From Ornithinibacillus salinisoli (lineage in GTDB: Bacteria > Bacillota > Bacilli > Bacillales > Amphibacillaceae), in the NCBI RefSeq assembly GCF_042682545.1, contig NZ_JBHUHQ010000002.1: a stretch of 64,000 nucleotides of DNA. One strand, given 5' to 3'. Below, piece by piece: positions 35,944 through 44,699 of this stretch. Made by a program: the position numbers and the translations under genes. A model generated the notes under the pieces. It worked only from the letters and a program-made list of their open reading frames with translations. It made no database searches and was not told where the DNA came from. Every line of letters starts with the position of its first letter. Within the stretch, counting starts at the first letter, position 1.

Positions 35944-36447
35944 TCAATAATTACTTTTTAACAAGCCTAAACCTTCCTTTGCCTCTTTAATCTGTTCAAT
36001 ATGACGCATCTCATGATAGCCTACAAAAGCTATAGTCTGTCTCAAATTCAAATAGCCGAAAGCAGGATGTGGTATCCCTTTTCCCTCTAATTCTTCTGGG
36101 TCAGCATTTTTGGCTATCTTAATCATTTTCTCATGGGATGAATTTAACAATTCCCTTAATTCCACCAAGGTTTTATACGTATCACCCGGAACCATAATTT
36201 CAGGTGACTGAACCTTGTAGCTTCGATCAACTGTTCGTTCGACAGGCTGGTCCTTCGCATGAACAATTTCACCACCAGCCAATTGCTTTTCAATCATTCT
36301 AGTAAAAGCCGTTTCACATAAATACAAATGCTCTAAAATTTGCTTGATCGACCACTTATCTGTAGTAGTTTTTTTATTTAATATTTCATCGGTTATCCCT
36401 TCGACTTCTTTCCATAATAATGTCCGTGCTTTCGCATTTATTTTCAC
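35944..36447 (-). CDS. DinB-superfamily protein
   Basis: Four-helix-bundle metalloprotein of 167 residues in the DinB/YfiT-like superfamily. The metal-binding triad is readable as His40 (ILEHLY) and His145/His149 (GYHEMRH). Family members include thiol-S-transferases for bacillithiol, but most are uncharacterised, so no reaction is assigned. It is transcribed alone; the 200-base gap upstream contains only a CAGTGGG/CCCACTG hairpin near 35805-35834. Confidence 0.85.
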   Translation of the reverse strand: MKINAKARTLLWKEVEGITDEILNKKTTTDKWSIKQILEHLYLCETAFTRMIEKQLAGGEIVHAKDQPVERTVDRSYKVQSPEIMVPGDTYKTLVELRELLNSSHEKMIKIAKNADPEELEGKGIPHPAFGYLNLRQTIAFVGYHEMRHIEQIKEAKEGLGLLKSNY

Positions 36448-36499
36448 ATGTATCTCCTCCTACATATATGTATTATATTATAACAATTTTTAGAATATA

Positions 36500-36536
36500 T
36501 AAAAAGATCAACTGCACGTAGCAGTTGACCTTTTTT
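36500..36536. terminator. Terminator of the ABC-2 operon, bidirectional
   Basis: AAAAAGATCAACTGC-acgta-GCAGTTGACCTTTTTT (36501-36536) has one mismatch and T-runs on both strands. It lies at the end of the minus-strand permease genes. Confidence 0.87.
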
Positions 36537-37647
36537 ACACATGTCTTCGTTCCATCAAATGAATACCAACACCCATGAATAGTACTCCCATTAAGATTAA
36601 AATACTAATTGGATACAGTAATTCTTCTAGCGGATAACCATATATGGCAATACCATTCATTAGTTCCATACCATATGTTAATGGATTTATTTTTGATAAT
36701 GCTATCATTATTTTAGATTCTACGATTTCTAATGGCCAGTATGCTCCACCTATCATTGCCATGCTTACCGATACAATCGGGATAATAGCATTGAACTGTT
36801 GTACATTTTTTACCACCGCTGTTAGAAAAATGGATAGGGCAACGATTGCAAATACATACGGAATTAATAGTACTAGTGTCATCCAAAATCTATCATTAAA
36901 ATCAACACCAACTATATATCGGAATACGGTAAATATAACAGCTATTTGTAGGTACCCAGTCAAAAAGCTATATATTAAATTGGCAACATACATTTCCCAT
37001 TTTCGTACTGGGGACAAAATAACACGATCCCATACCCCGTCTCTTTTCTCTGTTAAAATCGGTAAGACATTATAAGCTATGGTATAGATGACAAAAAATA
37101 ATGTAAAACCGAATAACGATTGAAATGTATTATCATAGACAACCGCATCATCACTGCGAAAATTACCGGTCTGTACCGAAAATATTGGCGATTCATATGC
37201 TGCTTCTAATTCAGTTATAATTGTATCTTCGTCTGTATTGTCTGAATCTAATGCTGCTAATATCTGATCCCGCTGCTGTTTTTCCACATAGATTCCACGG
37301 ATCGACTGTTCAATCATTTCAATGTTAGGAGACTCCACGCCTACAACAACTTGAAATGTATCTGTAGATAACTTTACACCGACTTCTGCTTTGCCATTTG
37401 CAACACGTTCTTCCAGCTCCTCTTCTTCCATCCATTGAAATGTATAAGCATCCATTTCCTTCATTTCATTTCCGATGAAGCTATTTTGAATTGCATCATC
37501 ATCGGTATAAACAGGCACTTGAATGGAAGCCATATTACCAGTTCCACCTATAAGGAAGGCAAAGCCAATTGACATCGCAGTAAAAATCGCAAATGTCCAT
37601 GGATTTCGTATGAACACTTTACATTTTGCCAGTAAAATTCCAATCAT
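36535..37647 (-). CDS. ABC-2 type permease (LnrN-like)
   Basis: Membrane subunit of an ABC exporter, 370 residues. One helix lies at the N-terminus (about 15-33), followed by a large extracellular domain to about 175, then five helices to the C-terminus. It overlaps the preceding permease by four bases (ATGA), so the two are co-translated and likely form a heterodimeric channel. Kinase, regulator, ATPase and two permeases in this order match lnrJKLMN of B. subtilis, which exports linearmycin-type polyene antibiotics; the same substrate here is only a suggestion. Confidence 0.83.
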   Translation of the reverse strand: MIGILLAKCKVFIRNPWTFAIFTAMSIGFAFLIGGTGNMASIQVPVYTDDDAIQNSFIGNEMKEMDAYTFQWMEEEELEERVANGKAEVGVKLSTDTFQVVVGVESPNIEMIEQSIRGIYVEKQQRDQILAALDSDNTDEDTIITELEAAYESPIFSVQTGNFRSDDAVVYDNTFQSLFGFTLFFVIYTIAYNVLPILTEKRDGVWDRVILSPVRKWEMYVANLIYSFLTGYLQIAVIFTVFRYIVGVDFNDRFWMTLVLLIPYVFAIVALSIFLTAVVKNVQQFNAIIPIVSVSMAMIGGAYWPLEIVESKIMIALSKINPLTYGMELMNGIAIYGYPLEELLYPISILILMGVLFMGVGIHLMERRHV

Positions 37648-38909
37648 TTTATTGCCCCCCTTTTCGGAAAACTACATGCTGCTATTACGATCGTAGCTAT
37701 GGCAAAGATAATTAACAATAACAGATGCTGCAAATTGTCTGTTAATCCATCTCCTCTTAAAATCGACAAGTAGGCAGCCATACCTGCACCATTAGGAGTT
37801 AATTCACCCAGCATACGTATAGAGGGAGAAAAGTCACCTATCGGAAAGAAGCTTCCACCTAGAAATGCCATGATCGTGACAATAATACTCGAGAAAAAAT
37901 TAGTAATAATTTCCGAGTTAAAGCGATAACTAATTGCCGTCAGCAATACGGTTATTCCTCCAACAGCACTAGCAAAACCTAAGGTCACTACGAAAAATGC
38001 AAACATATCTGGCCAAACTACACCAAAAGCTATCCAGGAAAATGCATAGATAATCATTAACTGCATAAACCCAAAAATGGTACCGGATAAAAATATTCCA
38101 ATAAAATATACCCAACGCGAGACATTCGCTAAAATAACTCGGTCAAAAACATGAGTGGTTTTTTCGAGAAAAGCCATAGAACCGATGGTAGAAGCAATAA
38201 ATAAAACATTCATTACGGCCATTCCGACACTATAGTAGTCCTTTGATGAAATCGGATTTTTTTGACTAATTGAAGTTACTTCACTCACAATTTTTTCCTC
38301 ATCAATTTGTACAACCGCTTGGTCCACATCATTTTCCTCTAGAAACATACCAAGAGTAGCTTGCTCCTGAAATTGTTTTACGATTGAATCTACAATACTA
38401 GTTCCAATTTGATGCGTATCATTATAGCTAGTGTGAATTATGGGATCTACCTCTTTATCTAAGATCATTTTCTCTAACAATTCATACGTAAAATTTTCAG
38501 GGACTTCAATAACTGCAGAATACGAATTGTCGTTTTTAATTTCTGCTAGTTGGGAAGGATCAGCTTCTTCCAATTGAATAATTTCTTGTAGTTCTTCACT
38601 TCCAAAAACCTCATTTTTCAATGCACTTACGAACATGAGATTTCCCATTTCTTTCTCAATAGCTGCAACAGCTTCAGGTGGCAATTCCTTCTCTAACATG
38701 GTCAAAAACCGCTCTACCTGTTCTGTTTCATGGTCATGTTCTATAAAAGCAACCTTTGCTTGAATGTCCGGATTATCTCCATTTACCCAATTACTTAATG
38801 CCGTTCCAAGAATACTAATTAAGATTATTGGTAACCCAACTAGCAATAGTAATTGCTGCCGATTTCGTAATAACACTAGCCCTTGTTTTTTAACAATTTG
38901 CCAAATCAT
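37644..38909 (-). CDS. ABC-2 type permease (LnrM-like)
   Basis: First of two membrane subunits, 421 residues, with the same plan as its partner: N-terminal helix, a long extracellular region (about 45-230) and a C-terminal bundle of helices. It starts ten bases after the ATPase stop with GAGGTG in front, and its last four bases overlap the next permease. Sequence similarity to the second permease is weak by eye, so these are not recent duplicates. Confidence 0.83.
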   Translation of the reverse strand: MIWQIVKKQGLVLLRNRQQLLLLVGLPIILISILGTALSNWVNGDNPDIQAKVAFIEHDHETEQVERFLTMLEKELPPEAVAAIEKEMGNLMFVSALKNEVFGSEELQEIIQLEEADPSQLAEIKNDNSYSAVIEVPENFTYELLEKMILDKEVDPIIHTSYNDTHQIGTSIVDSIVKQFQEQATLGMFLEENDVDQAVVQIDEEKIVSEVTSISQKNPISSKDYYSVGMAVMNVLFIASTIGSMAFLEKTTHVFDRVILANVSRWVYFIGIFLSGTIFGFMQLMIIYAFSWIAFGVVWPDMFAFFVVTLGFASAVGGITVLLTAISYRFNSEIITNFFSSIIVTIMAFLGGSFFPIGDFSPSIRMLGELTPNGAGMAAYLSILRGDGLTDNLQHLLLLIIFAIATIVIAACSFPKRGAIK

Positions 38910-38918
38910 GACATCACC

Positions 38919-39851
38919 TCAATCCCTTAATGCTCTTCCTGTAAGATGAAGGAATACATCTTCAAGAGTAGGTGTTTTAATATCCACCGAATTCAAATTA
39001 AGTCCAGATTCTTCGGCCAATTTTATGATGGAAGAGAATATATTTTCTTCTTTAGGAACCATAATCGTAACTTCCTTCTCTCCAGTAATCACCCGATTTA
39101 CAGCTGGATAATTCTTTATTGCATGTAAAAAATCATTATTAAGCCGATCCGCTTTCACTAAAATGGTCTTCTCTGCCGAAAGAATACTTTTAATTTCCTC
39201 CTGTGTACCCGAAGCAATCAGATTACCTTTATCCATAATATAAATACGGTCACATAGATACTCTACTTCTTCCATATAGTGACTCGTATACAGAACAGTC
39301 ATCTGTTTCTCCACGTTCAATCGCTTAACCGTTTCTAAAATATAGTTTCGTGATTGTGGGTCAATTCCAACAGTTGGTTCATCCATTATGAGTAAATCTG
39401 GTTCATGTAACATCGCAACACCAATATTTAAACGCCTTTTCATTCCACCTGAAAACTTACTAACTACATCTTTACGGCGATCAGATAATCCAATTAGCTC
39501 TAACACTTCATCTACCTTGCGTTGAAGTTCAGCTCCCTTTAATCGATAAATCCTACCAAAAAATTGCATGTTTTCCTCAGCTGTTAACTCCGTATAAAGT
39601 GCTATATCTTGGGGAACCATCCCGATTATTTTTCGGAGGGGACCTGGGCTTTTAAGCATACTCTTATTCAAATAACGCACATCTCCACTTGTTGGTTCCG
39701 CTAATGAAGATAGCATAGATATTGCTGTTGACTTTCCAGCACCATTTGGTCCAAGTAGCCCGACAATTTCACCTTTTTCAATAAACATATTTACATTTTT
39801 TACAGCAAAAACTTGTTTGAATTTCTTTGATATGTCAACTAACTCAATCAC
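38919..39851 (-). CDS. ABC transporter ATP-binding protein (LnrL-like)
   Basis: Drives the ABC-2 exporter. Seen in 310 residues: Walker A GPNGAGKST near 34, Q-loop near 77, signature KFSGGMKRRL near 130, Walker B LLIMDEPTVGIDP near 151, H-loop TSHYMEEVE near 185. I place the start at GTG 39851, just after AAGGGGGAG; an ATG seven codons upstream would leave that ribosome site inside the gene. The C-terminal 90 residues are the extension seen in drug-exporter ATPases. Confidence 0.88.
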   Translation of the reverse strand: MIELVDISKKFKQVFAVKNVNMFIEKGEIVGLLGPNGAGKSTAISMLSSLAEPTSGDVRYLNKSMLKSPGPLRKIIGMVPQDIALYTELTAEENMQFFGRIYRLKGAELQRKVDEVLELIGLSDRRKDVVSKFSGGMKRRLNIGVAMLHEPDLLIMDEPTVGIDPQSRNYILETVKRLNVEKQMTVLYTSHYMEEVEYLCDRIYIMDKGNLIASGTQEEIKSILSAEKTILVKADRLNNDFLHAIKNYPAVNRVITGEKEVTIMVPKEENIFSSIIKLAEESGLNLNSVDIKTPTLEDVFLHLTGRALRD

Positions 39852-40077
39852 ACGAATCTCCCCCTTCTCCATTTAATGTACACGAATATACTCTTTGACA
39901 ATACTATCTGTAGTCACTTATATTTTGATATCCTTATGACTTAAGTCACTTTTTAAGTCTGCTTGTAAATGATTGTTGCCATTCTAAGCTCCTTGCCCAC
40001 GGAAAGCAACTGCCAATTTCCAAAATCACGTTGCAGTTACGTCGCATCAATATAGAAATAATCTATGCGAAATAAAA
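39852..40077. other. Intergenic region with repeat fragment
   Basis: About 220 bases between the ATPase gene and the CtaG-like gene. No gene is seen. GCCCACGGAAAG at about 39998-40009 is the core word of the GC-rich dispersed repeat (also near 57642 and, as GCCCGCGGAAAG, in inverted form near 23110). A promoter for the ABC genes may lie in 39880-39960, which contains several TATA-rich words, but I cannot choose one. Confidence 0.4.
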
Positions 40078-40107
40078 AATAACCTCCATACATTTCTAGA
40101 GGTTATT
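40074..40107 (-). terminator. Terminator of the kinase-regulator-CtaG transcript
   Basis: AATAACCTC / GAGGTTATT (40078-40107), followed on the minus strand by ATTTTTT. The stem straddles the CtaG-like stop codon. It suggests that the ABC genes downstream have their own promoter or are reached by read-through. Confidence 0.75.
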
Positions 40108-40917
40108 TTTTCCTTTTCGTATAATTTGATAGGTCATAGCACTAATAAAAATAAGGAAGTGCAATCCGAATAATATTCCCCCACCTTGCTTTTGTTCCAT
40201 TATAGGATCAAAAGGTAAGAGTAATTGGATATAATCCGGGGTTAAAGTCTCCCCTGGTGGAAGGCATAACTCCATTGATGAAATAATAGAAGTCATATCG
40301 GTATAAACCAAATATAAGCTATCATTTATCAACCATAATGAAAAACAATACGGAATAATGAAAAGAATATTTAAGACAATATAAACTATTTTTTGCTTGC
40401 TCCTCATACGATTAGGCGAAATTATTGGAACCCATAGGAAAAGTGAAGCAATAAATAAACCGAATAAATAAAAATAGTTCCAAAAAAGGTCTACTCTAGC
40501 TTGGTCAAATATGGCTGGAATATGATAGATATATAACAACATATAAAATAAACCAATAATAAGAAACGGTTTTGTAACTACACGCAGTAATACCTTTACA
40601 ATGTTAATTGCTAAAAATTGATCCACTGCCTTTTGTTTCAATCCTACTAATAGCAATGGCGGAACAACAAATAATAGTAACACCACTTGCATAATATGCG
40701 TGCTAAACGCTATTCGTCCGATAATATTCATCGGGCTACCTATTGCCAAAAATAGTAATCCGAGTCCACATAAAAAAGAGATAGATTTCCAAATGGAATG
40801 CCTATGATCATGTGGTAATAAAAATAAGTAAATAATTGCCACAAAGCTTAAAAATAAAAAAATCCCACCATTCCATAATGAAGTAAAATGAAATTCCTCG
40901 AGAATAATATCTAGCAC
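40096..40917 (-). CDS. CtaG-family membrane protein (caa3_CtaG)
   Basis: Polytopic protein of 273 residues with about seven hydrophobic segments. It fits the caa3_CtaG family needed for assembly of caa3-type cytochrome c oxidase in B. subtilis. Family features seen are LAIGSPMNIIGRIAFSTHIMQ near 57-78 with its His, and the extracellular LPPGETLTPDYIQL loop near 222. Unlike B. subtilis ctaG it is not next to oxidase genes but sits between a two-component system and an ABC exporter, 90 bases from the regulator on the same strand. It could be a paralogue with another role. Confidence 0.8.
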   Translation of the reverse strand: MLDIILEEFHFTSLWNGGIFLFLSFVAIIYLFLLPHDHRHSIWKSISFLCGLGLLFLAIGSPMNIIGRIAFSTHIMQVVLLLFVVPPLLLVGLKQKAVDQFLAINIVKVLLRVVTKPFLIIGLFYMLLYIYHIPAIFDQARVDLFWNYFYLFGLFIASLFLWVPIISPNRMRSKQKIVYIVLNILFIIPYCFSLWLINDSLYLVYTDMTSIISSMELCLPPGETLTPDYIQLLLPFDPIMEQKQGGGILFGLHFLIFISAMTYQIIRKGKNNL

Positions 40918-41007
40918 AGGCTGTCACCTTCTTTATACAACAATATATTATAAGTATAAAGTACCTTCGAAAGAATCATTGCTAGATTTGTAACAATATC
41001 ATGAACT

Positions 41008-41643
41008 CTAATTGGTCAAATCATGTTTTACTGCATAAATTGCTAGCTGTGTGCGATCACGTAATCCTGTTTTTTGGAGTATTTGTGTCACATGGTTTTT
41101 AACCGTACCTATAGATAGATAAAGCTCTTCAGCTATTTCTTTATTCGTTTTTCCTTCTCCTACAAGCTTGGTGATAGCCAGTTCACGAGTAGATAAATCA
41201 ATTTCTGGTGTAGGATTTTTAGATTGCTGTAACAACCTCGGCATCACTTTTGCAGCAACTTCATCATGGATCGTCATCCCACCTTGCATGCAACTATATA
41301 CTGCTTCTATTAGCTTTTGCGACTCTGCTGTTTTAAGTAGGAATCCACTGGCTCCTTCTTTTAAAGCCTGTAAAGCATATTCATCATCATTAAACGTTGT
41401 CAATATCAATATCTTTATGTGTGGCCAATTCTTTTTTATGACCCTAGTTGTTTCAATCCCATTCATTATAGGCATTCGGACATCCATCATGATAAAATCT
41501 ATCATATGCTTGTCCAAAATATTTATCGCCTCTTGACCATTTCCTGCCTCATGTGTCACATGAATATTTGAATCTTGTTCCAATATAACTTTTAATCCCT
41601 GTCTAACGATCGCTTGGTCTTCAACTATCATTACCCGCCACAT
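41008..41643 (-). CDS. NarL-family response regulator (LnrK-like)
   Basis: Cytosolic DNA-binding regulator of 211 residues. The receiver domain has the phosphorylatable Asp54 in MMDVRMP with acidic E8-D9 and Lys near 103; the LuxR-type HTH is at about 148-205 (REL-ITKLVGEGKTNKEIAE, GTVKNHVTQIL). Its kinase is encoded 14 bases upstream. GGAGGG precedes ATG 41643. It probably switches on the CtaG-like gene and the ABC exporter that follow. Confidence 0.91.
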   Translation of the reverse strand: MWRVMIVEDQAIVRQGLKVILEQDSNIHVTHEAGNGQEAINILDKHMIDFIMMDVRMPIMNGIETTRVIKKNWPHIKILILTTFNDDEYALQALKEGASGFLLKTAESQKLIEAVYSCMQGGMTIHDEVAAKVMPRLLQQSKNPTPEIDLSTRELAITKLVGEGKTNKEIAEELYLSIGTVKNHVTQILQKTGLRDRTQLAIYAVKHDLTN

Positions 41644-41657
41644 TTCCAGCAGCCCTC

Positions 41658-42737
41658 CTATTGTACAGGAATTGTTCCTTTTACAATGAATTGATCTTCT
41701 GTTTGATAAACGTCTACATTCCCATTTATCTCTTCAACACGTTTTTTCAAATTTGTAAGTCCAAACCCGAATTCAAATCCGCGTGTATGATAAATTGTGT
41801 TTATAATCTCAAACGTTAAATCTCCGACAGCGGATTTTCCTAATATAATTCGTATTTCTCTTGACTGCGCATGACGCATAGCATTTGTAAGCGCCTCTTG
41901 AATTACTCGATACAAAACAACACTTTTGTTATTGGAAAGCTTTACAGAAAGAACGCCTTGCTTTGTTGTAAATTGAACGGTAATATGACTCTCCGCTTCT
42001 AATCGTCGAATTAGATGAACAACAGAAGCGATTCCTTCATTTTCATCTGATTGCAGTGCTTTTACCGCATGCCGTGTCTCTTCTAAGCTTTCTTCTGCCA
42101 TTTGCTTTAATTCACGAAAGGATTCATTATTTTCTTGAATAGCTAACACTTCTAACTGCATGATTAGTGCAGTTAACCGGTGCCCCACAGAATCATGGAT
42201 ATCCCTTGCGATTCTATTTCTTTCTTGAAGTCGTGCATCATCTTCTGCCACTAGATTCATACGCTTCAACTTCCTATACTCTCCTAATAACTGATGGTAT
42301 ATTTCTTCTTGTTCTATTCTAGTATTTGTAAAATGATTCATGGCAACGATGAAAAAATATACAATGAAACTGATGAACAGCAACTCAAAAAAGTAATTGT
42401 CACTCGTAAGTGATATTCCAAAAATAAGCAGTCCATGAACAACCAAATATATGGTTTGGTGCTTTTCCTTCAATTGAAATGCTGATACGGTCGCAACATA
42501 GAGCATGATGATTACGGTGATGGGTGCTTCCTCAATGAGAAGGAATCCATGAAGGAAGATAACAAAACATATGCCACCATATAAAAACACTAAATACTTC
42601 TCAAGAGATAGAAAGAAAAACAATCCTAATGCAATTGAAAAAAACAATATACTTATCGGAGGATTTGGGCTATACGTTATAATCATATATACCCACAATA
42701 ATACAAATATACCAATACGAATCCAGAAAGATTTCAC
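41658..42737 (-). CDS. Sensor histidine kinase, HisKA_3 type (LnrJ-like)
   Basis: Membrane sensor of 359 residues with about five or six helices in the first 140 residues and almost no extracellular domain, the 'intramembrane-sensing' plan common for antibiotic detection. Phospho-acceptor His is in RNRIARDIHDSVGH near 186; the HATPase domain follows with the N-box EALTNAMRHA near 278. The usual G boxes appear as FGLTNLKKRV near 336. Start is GTG 42737 with AAAGGTGGTGG upstream; longer frames would overlap the previous gene. Confidence 0.89.
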   Translation of the reverse strand: MKSFWIRIGIFVLLWVYMIITYSPNPPISILFFSIALGLFFFLSLEKYLVFLYGGICFVIFLHGFLLIEEAPITVIIMLYVATVSAFQLKEKHQTIYLVVHGLLIFGISLTSDNYFFELLFISFIVYFFIVAMNHFTNTRIEQEEIYHQLLGEYRKLKRMNLVAEDDARLQERNRIARDIHDSVGHRLTALIMQLEVLAIQENNESFRELKQMAEESLEETRHAVKALQSDENEGIASVVHLIRRLEAESHITVQFTTKQGVLSVKLSNNKSVVLYRVIQEALTNAMRHAQSREIRIILGKSAVGDLTFEIINTIYHTRGFEFGFGLTNLKKRVEEINGNVDVYQTEDQFIVKGTIPVQ

Positions 42738-42753
42738 GCTATAGCCACCACCT

Positions 42754-44043
42754 TTATGCTTGCAAACTCTCCACAAAATGTTTCAAGACATGGACCGTTT
42801 CCATGCAGTCATTTAACTCTGACCATTCGGAAGGACTATGGCTTACTCCATCTTTACTTTGAACAAAAAGCATTGCTATTGGTAGCTTTTCACCGACAAC
42901 CATAGCATCATGTCCTGCTCCACTAGGTAATTTATAGGCATTAATTCCTTTAGCGTGGCATGATTTTTCCAGCAGTTCTTGTTTCGCTTCTTCAATTGGT
43001 ACTGGATCTACTCTCATTTTTTCAATAGATTCCACCGTAACACCATGTTTTTCAGCAACGCTAGTACCCGTATGGAGAACACTTTTGATTAGGTCATCCC
43101 TAGTTTGTTTATAGATATCACGTATGTCCACATACAAGGTAACTGAGCCAGGGATTACATTAACGCCATTTGGCTCAACTTGAATTTTCCCTATTGTTGC
43201 AACAGCTGAATCACTAATCTGTTTTGGAAGCTTACTAACTGCTTGGATAAATTCACTAGCTGCTACTAATGCATCCTTACGGTCGTACATTGGTGTATTA
43301 CCCGCATGTCCTGCCTCACCAGTAAATGTGAATTCTAACCAACAAGGTCCAGCAATTCCAGTAACAATACCACATGGCAACTTCTCTTTTTCCAATCGTT
43401 TTCCTTGTTCAATATGTACCTCGATAAACATTTCGATTTCATCTAAATTTCTTTTGGATGCCACATACTCCCCAACCGTTAAACCAACATCCTGTAACAC
43501 TTCTTCAAAAGATAATCCAGCACTATCTTGAAGCGTTAATTTTTTCTCCATATCAGCAATACCTATCATGGCTTCACTTCCACCGAAGCCACCATTAAAT
43601 CTAGCTCCCTCTTCATCGGTAAAGATTACTACCTCAAAAGGCTTTTCCGGTCTATATCCCGTTTCATTCCATGCCTCTACAACTTCTAAGGCAGTTAATA
43701 CACCAAGCGGTCCATCGAAATGCCCACCATTAGGAACACTGTCCACATGTGATCCACTAATGATTGCTGGAAGATCTTTCTTTCCTTCTAAGCGACCAAA
43801 TACATTTCCTGCACCGTCCATCCTGACATCTAGCCCTGCTTCATTCATCCAGCCGATTACGAGTTCTTTTGCTTGTTTTTCCTCGTGCGAAAATCCCGGC
43901 CGATTGGATCCCCCTTCTTTTGTAAGACCAATATTTGAAATTTCACCTAAGCGATACGCTAGGCGTTTACCAGATATTCCATCATAGTCATGTTTGCTAT
44001 CATAATTATTCATTAATTGTTTTTCTAAGTTTAATTGTTTCAA
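42754..44043 (-). CDS. M20-family amidohydrolase (allantoate / N-carbamoyl amino acid type)
   Basis: Cytosolic metal-dependent amidase of 429 residues that cleaves allantoate or N-carbamoyl-L-amino acids, releasing ammonia and CO2. Motifs: metal site SGSHVDSVPNGGHFDG near 82, acid/ligand FTDEEGARFNGG near 124, and later IEVHIEQG near 191, as in the AllC/HyuC group. Start TTG 44043 follows GAGGTGAGT; the frame runs further 5' without a ribosome site. No other allantoin genes lie nearby, so the exact substrate is unresolved. Confidence 0.86.
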   Translation of the reverse strand: MKQLNLEKQLMNNYDSKHDYDGISGKRLAYRLGEISNIGLTKEGGSNRPGFSHEEKQAKELVIGWMNEAGLDVRMDGAGNVFGRLEGKKDLPAIISGSHVDSVPNGGHFDGPLGVLTALEVVEAWNETGYRPEKPFEVVIFTDEEGARFNGGFGGSEAMIGIADMEKKLTLQDSAGLSFEEVLQDVGLTVGEYVASKRNLDEIEMFIEVHIEQGKRLEKEKLPCGIVTGIAGPCWLEFTFTGEAGHAGNTPMYDRKDALVAASEFIQAVSKLPKQISDSAVATIGKIQVEPNGVNVIPGSVTLYVDIRDIYKQTRDDLIKSVLHTGTSVAEKHGVTVESIEKMRVDPVPIEEAKQELLEKSCHAKGINAYKLPSGAGHDAMVVGEKLPIAMLFVQSKDGVSHSPSEWSELNDCMETVHVLKHFVESLQA

Positions 44044-44300
44044 TGTACTCACCTCTTTACTAACAATACCAAAATAATTGCAAAAATTACATACATTAGC
44101 AACATTACTTGCTACATGAGCCACTAAGGTGTTCGCTCAATGTGAATATACTAGTTTATTATGAATCCAAGTGAAGACAATTCATTACTCTTTTGATGGT
44201 GAGCAAATCCTCATGACGCGAGCATTTTCGAAGGGTAATATAGGAAATTTGTCATAACTTACAGATTACCGTGAATATTGTACCATTTCCCAATAATTGC

Positions 44301-44329
44301 ATATTAATTTTCAAAAAATATAGTATAAT
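44301..44329 (+). promoter_or_regulatory. Promoter of the small-toxin transcript
   Basis: TATAAT at 44324-44329 is a consensus -10; the -35 is weak (ATATTA at 44301-44306, 17 bases upstream). Predicted start near 44336 gives a leader of about 85 bases before the toxin start. Confidence 0.55.
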
Positions 44330-44378
44330 GATGGGGACAGGAACTGTAGGATGAGTTAGACTTACAGCAAGTGGAGCA

Positions 44379-44427
44379 GTATCGGCGACTTTAAATCCCT
44401 TATGAAAGGGGTTGAAGTCTGTGATAC
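44379..44427 (+). promoter_or_regulatory. Leader hairpin sequestering toxin ribosome site and start codon
   Basis: Three nested helices by eye: GTATC (44379-44383) with GATAC (44423-44427), GACTT (44387-44391) with AAGTC (44415-44419), and ATCCCTT (44395-44401) with AAGGGGT (44406-44412) around a four-base loop. The Shine-Dalgarno AAGGGG and the GTG start are both paired. Translation-blocking leaders of this kind are known for type I toxin mRNAs. Confidence 0.72.
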
Positions 44428-44507
44428 CGATTGACAAAGCGATTGAGTTGATGCTCATGTTTTCAACGTTGATCTTGTTAGTTGTTAACAGCAAAGAAAA
44501 AAAGTAA
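44421..44507 (+). CDS. Putative holin-like type I toxin peptide (28 residues)
   Basis: Very short hydrophobic peptide with the plan of the holin-like toxin family (Hol_Tox; relatives of BsrG/TxpA-type toxins): polar N-terminus MIPIDKAIE, one helix LMLMFSTLILLVV, and a charged end NSKEKK. Start GTG 44421 with AAAGGGG nine bases upstream. Members of this family insert in the membrane when overproduced and are silenced by an antisense RNA. Here the start region is buried in a hairpin, the mRNA ends at a strong terminator (44591-44625), and a convergent transcript overlaps the 3' end. Family assignment is by pattern; toxicity is inferred. Confidence 0.72.
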   Translation: MIPIDKAIELMLMFSTLILLVVNSKEKK

Positions 44508-44693
44508 TCACCCTGTCGGTAAGGAAAACCCAGGATAATTACCTTTTTTTCGCTCCCAAAATAAAGTCGCCGAATCTTACATGAACTGTCCGAGTCGTAA
44601 GTTGCCCGCTTACGACTCGATTTTTATTGTATTCAATGATCCGTAAAAATAATACTAAAAATTTATTTTAGAGCGAGTCATTAAACACTCCCA
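44497..44693 (-). ncRNA. Putative antisense antitoxin RNA
   Basis: About 195 nt predicted from the promoter at 44700-44729 to a terminator at 44497-44542. The terminator stem GTAATTATCCTG / CAGGGTGATTAC pairs at all 12 positions only on the minus strand (two G.U pairs become C.A clashes on the plus strand) and is followed by seven T. The RNA would pair with the last 11 bases of the toxin frame and the toxin 3' region up to 44625, the convergent arrangement of txpA/RatA and bsrG/SR4. Existence is inferred. Confidence 0.6.
44591..44626 (+). terminator. Terminator of the toxin mRNA
   Basis: Perfect 11-bp stem CGAGTCGTAAG / CTTACGACTCG with a seven-base loop, followed on the plus strand by ATTTTTATT. 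Confidence 0.87.
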
Positions 44694-44699
44694 AAAACT

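Noticed and set aside
44252..44494. 80-codon minus-strand frame covering the toxin locus
   Set aside because: It lacks a ribosome site and lies opposite the better-supported toxin gene and leader hairpin.
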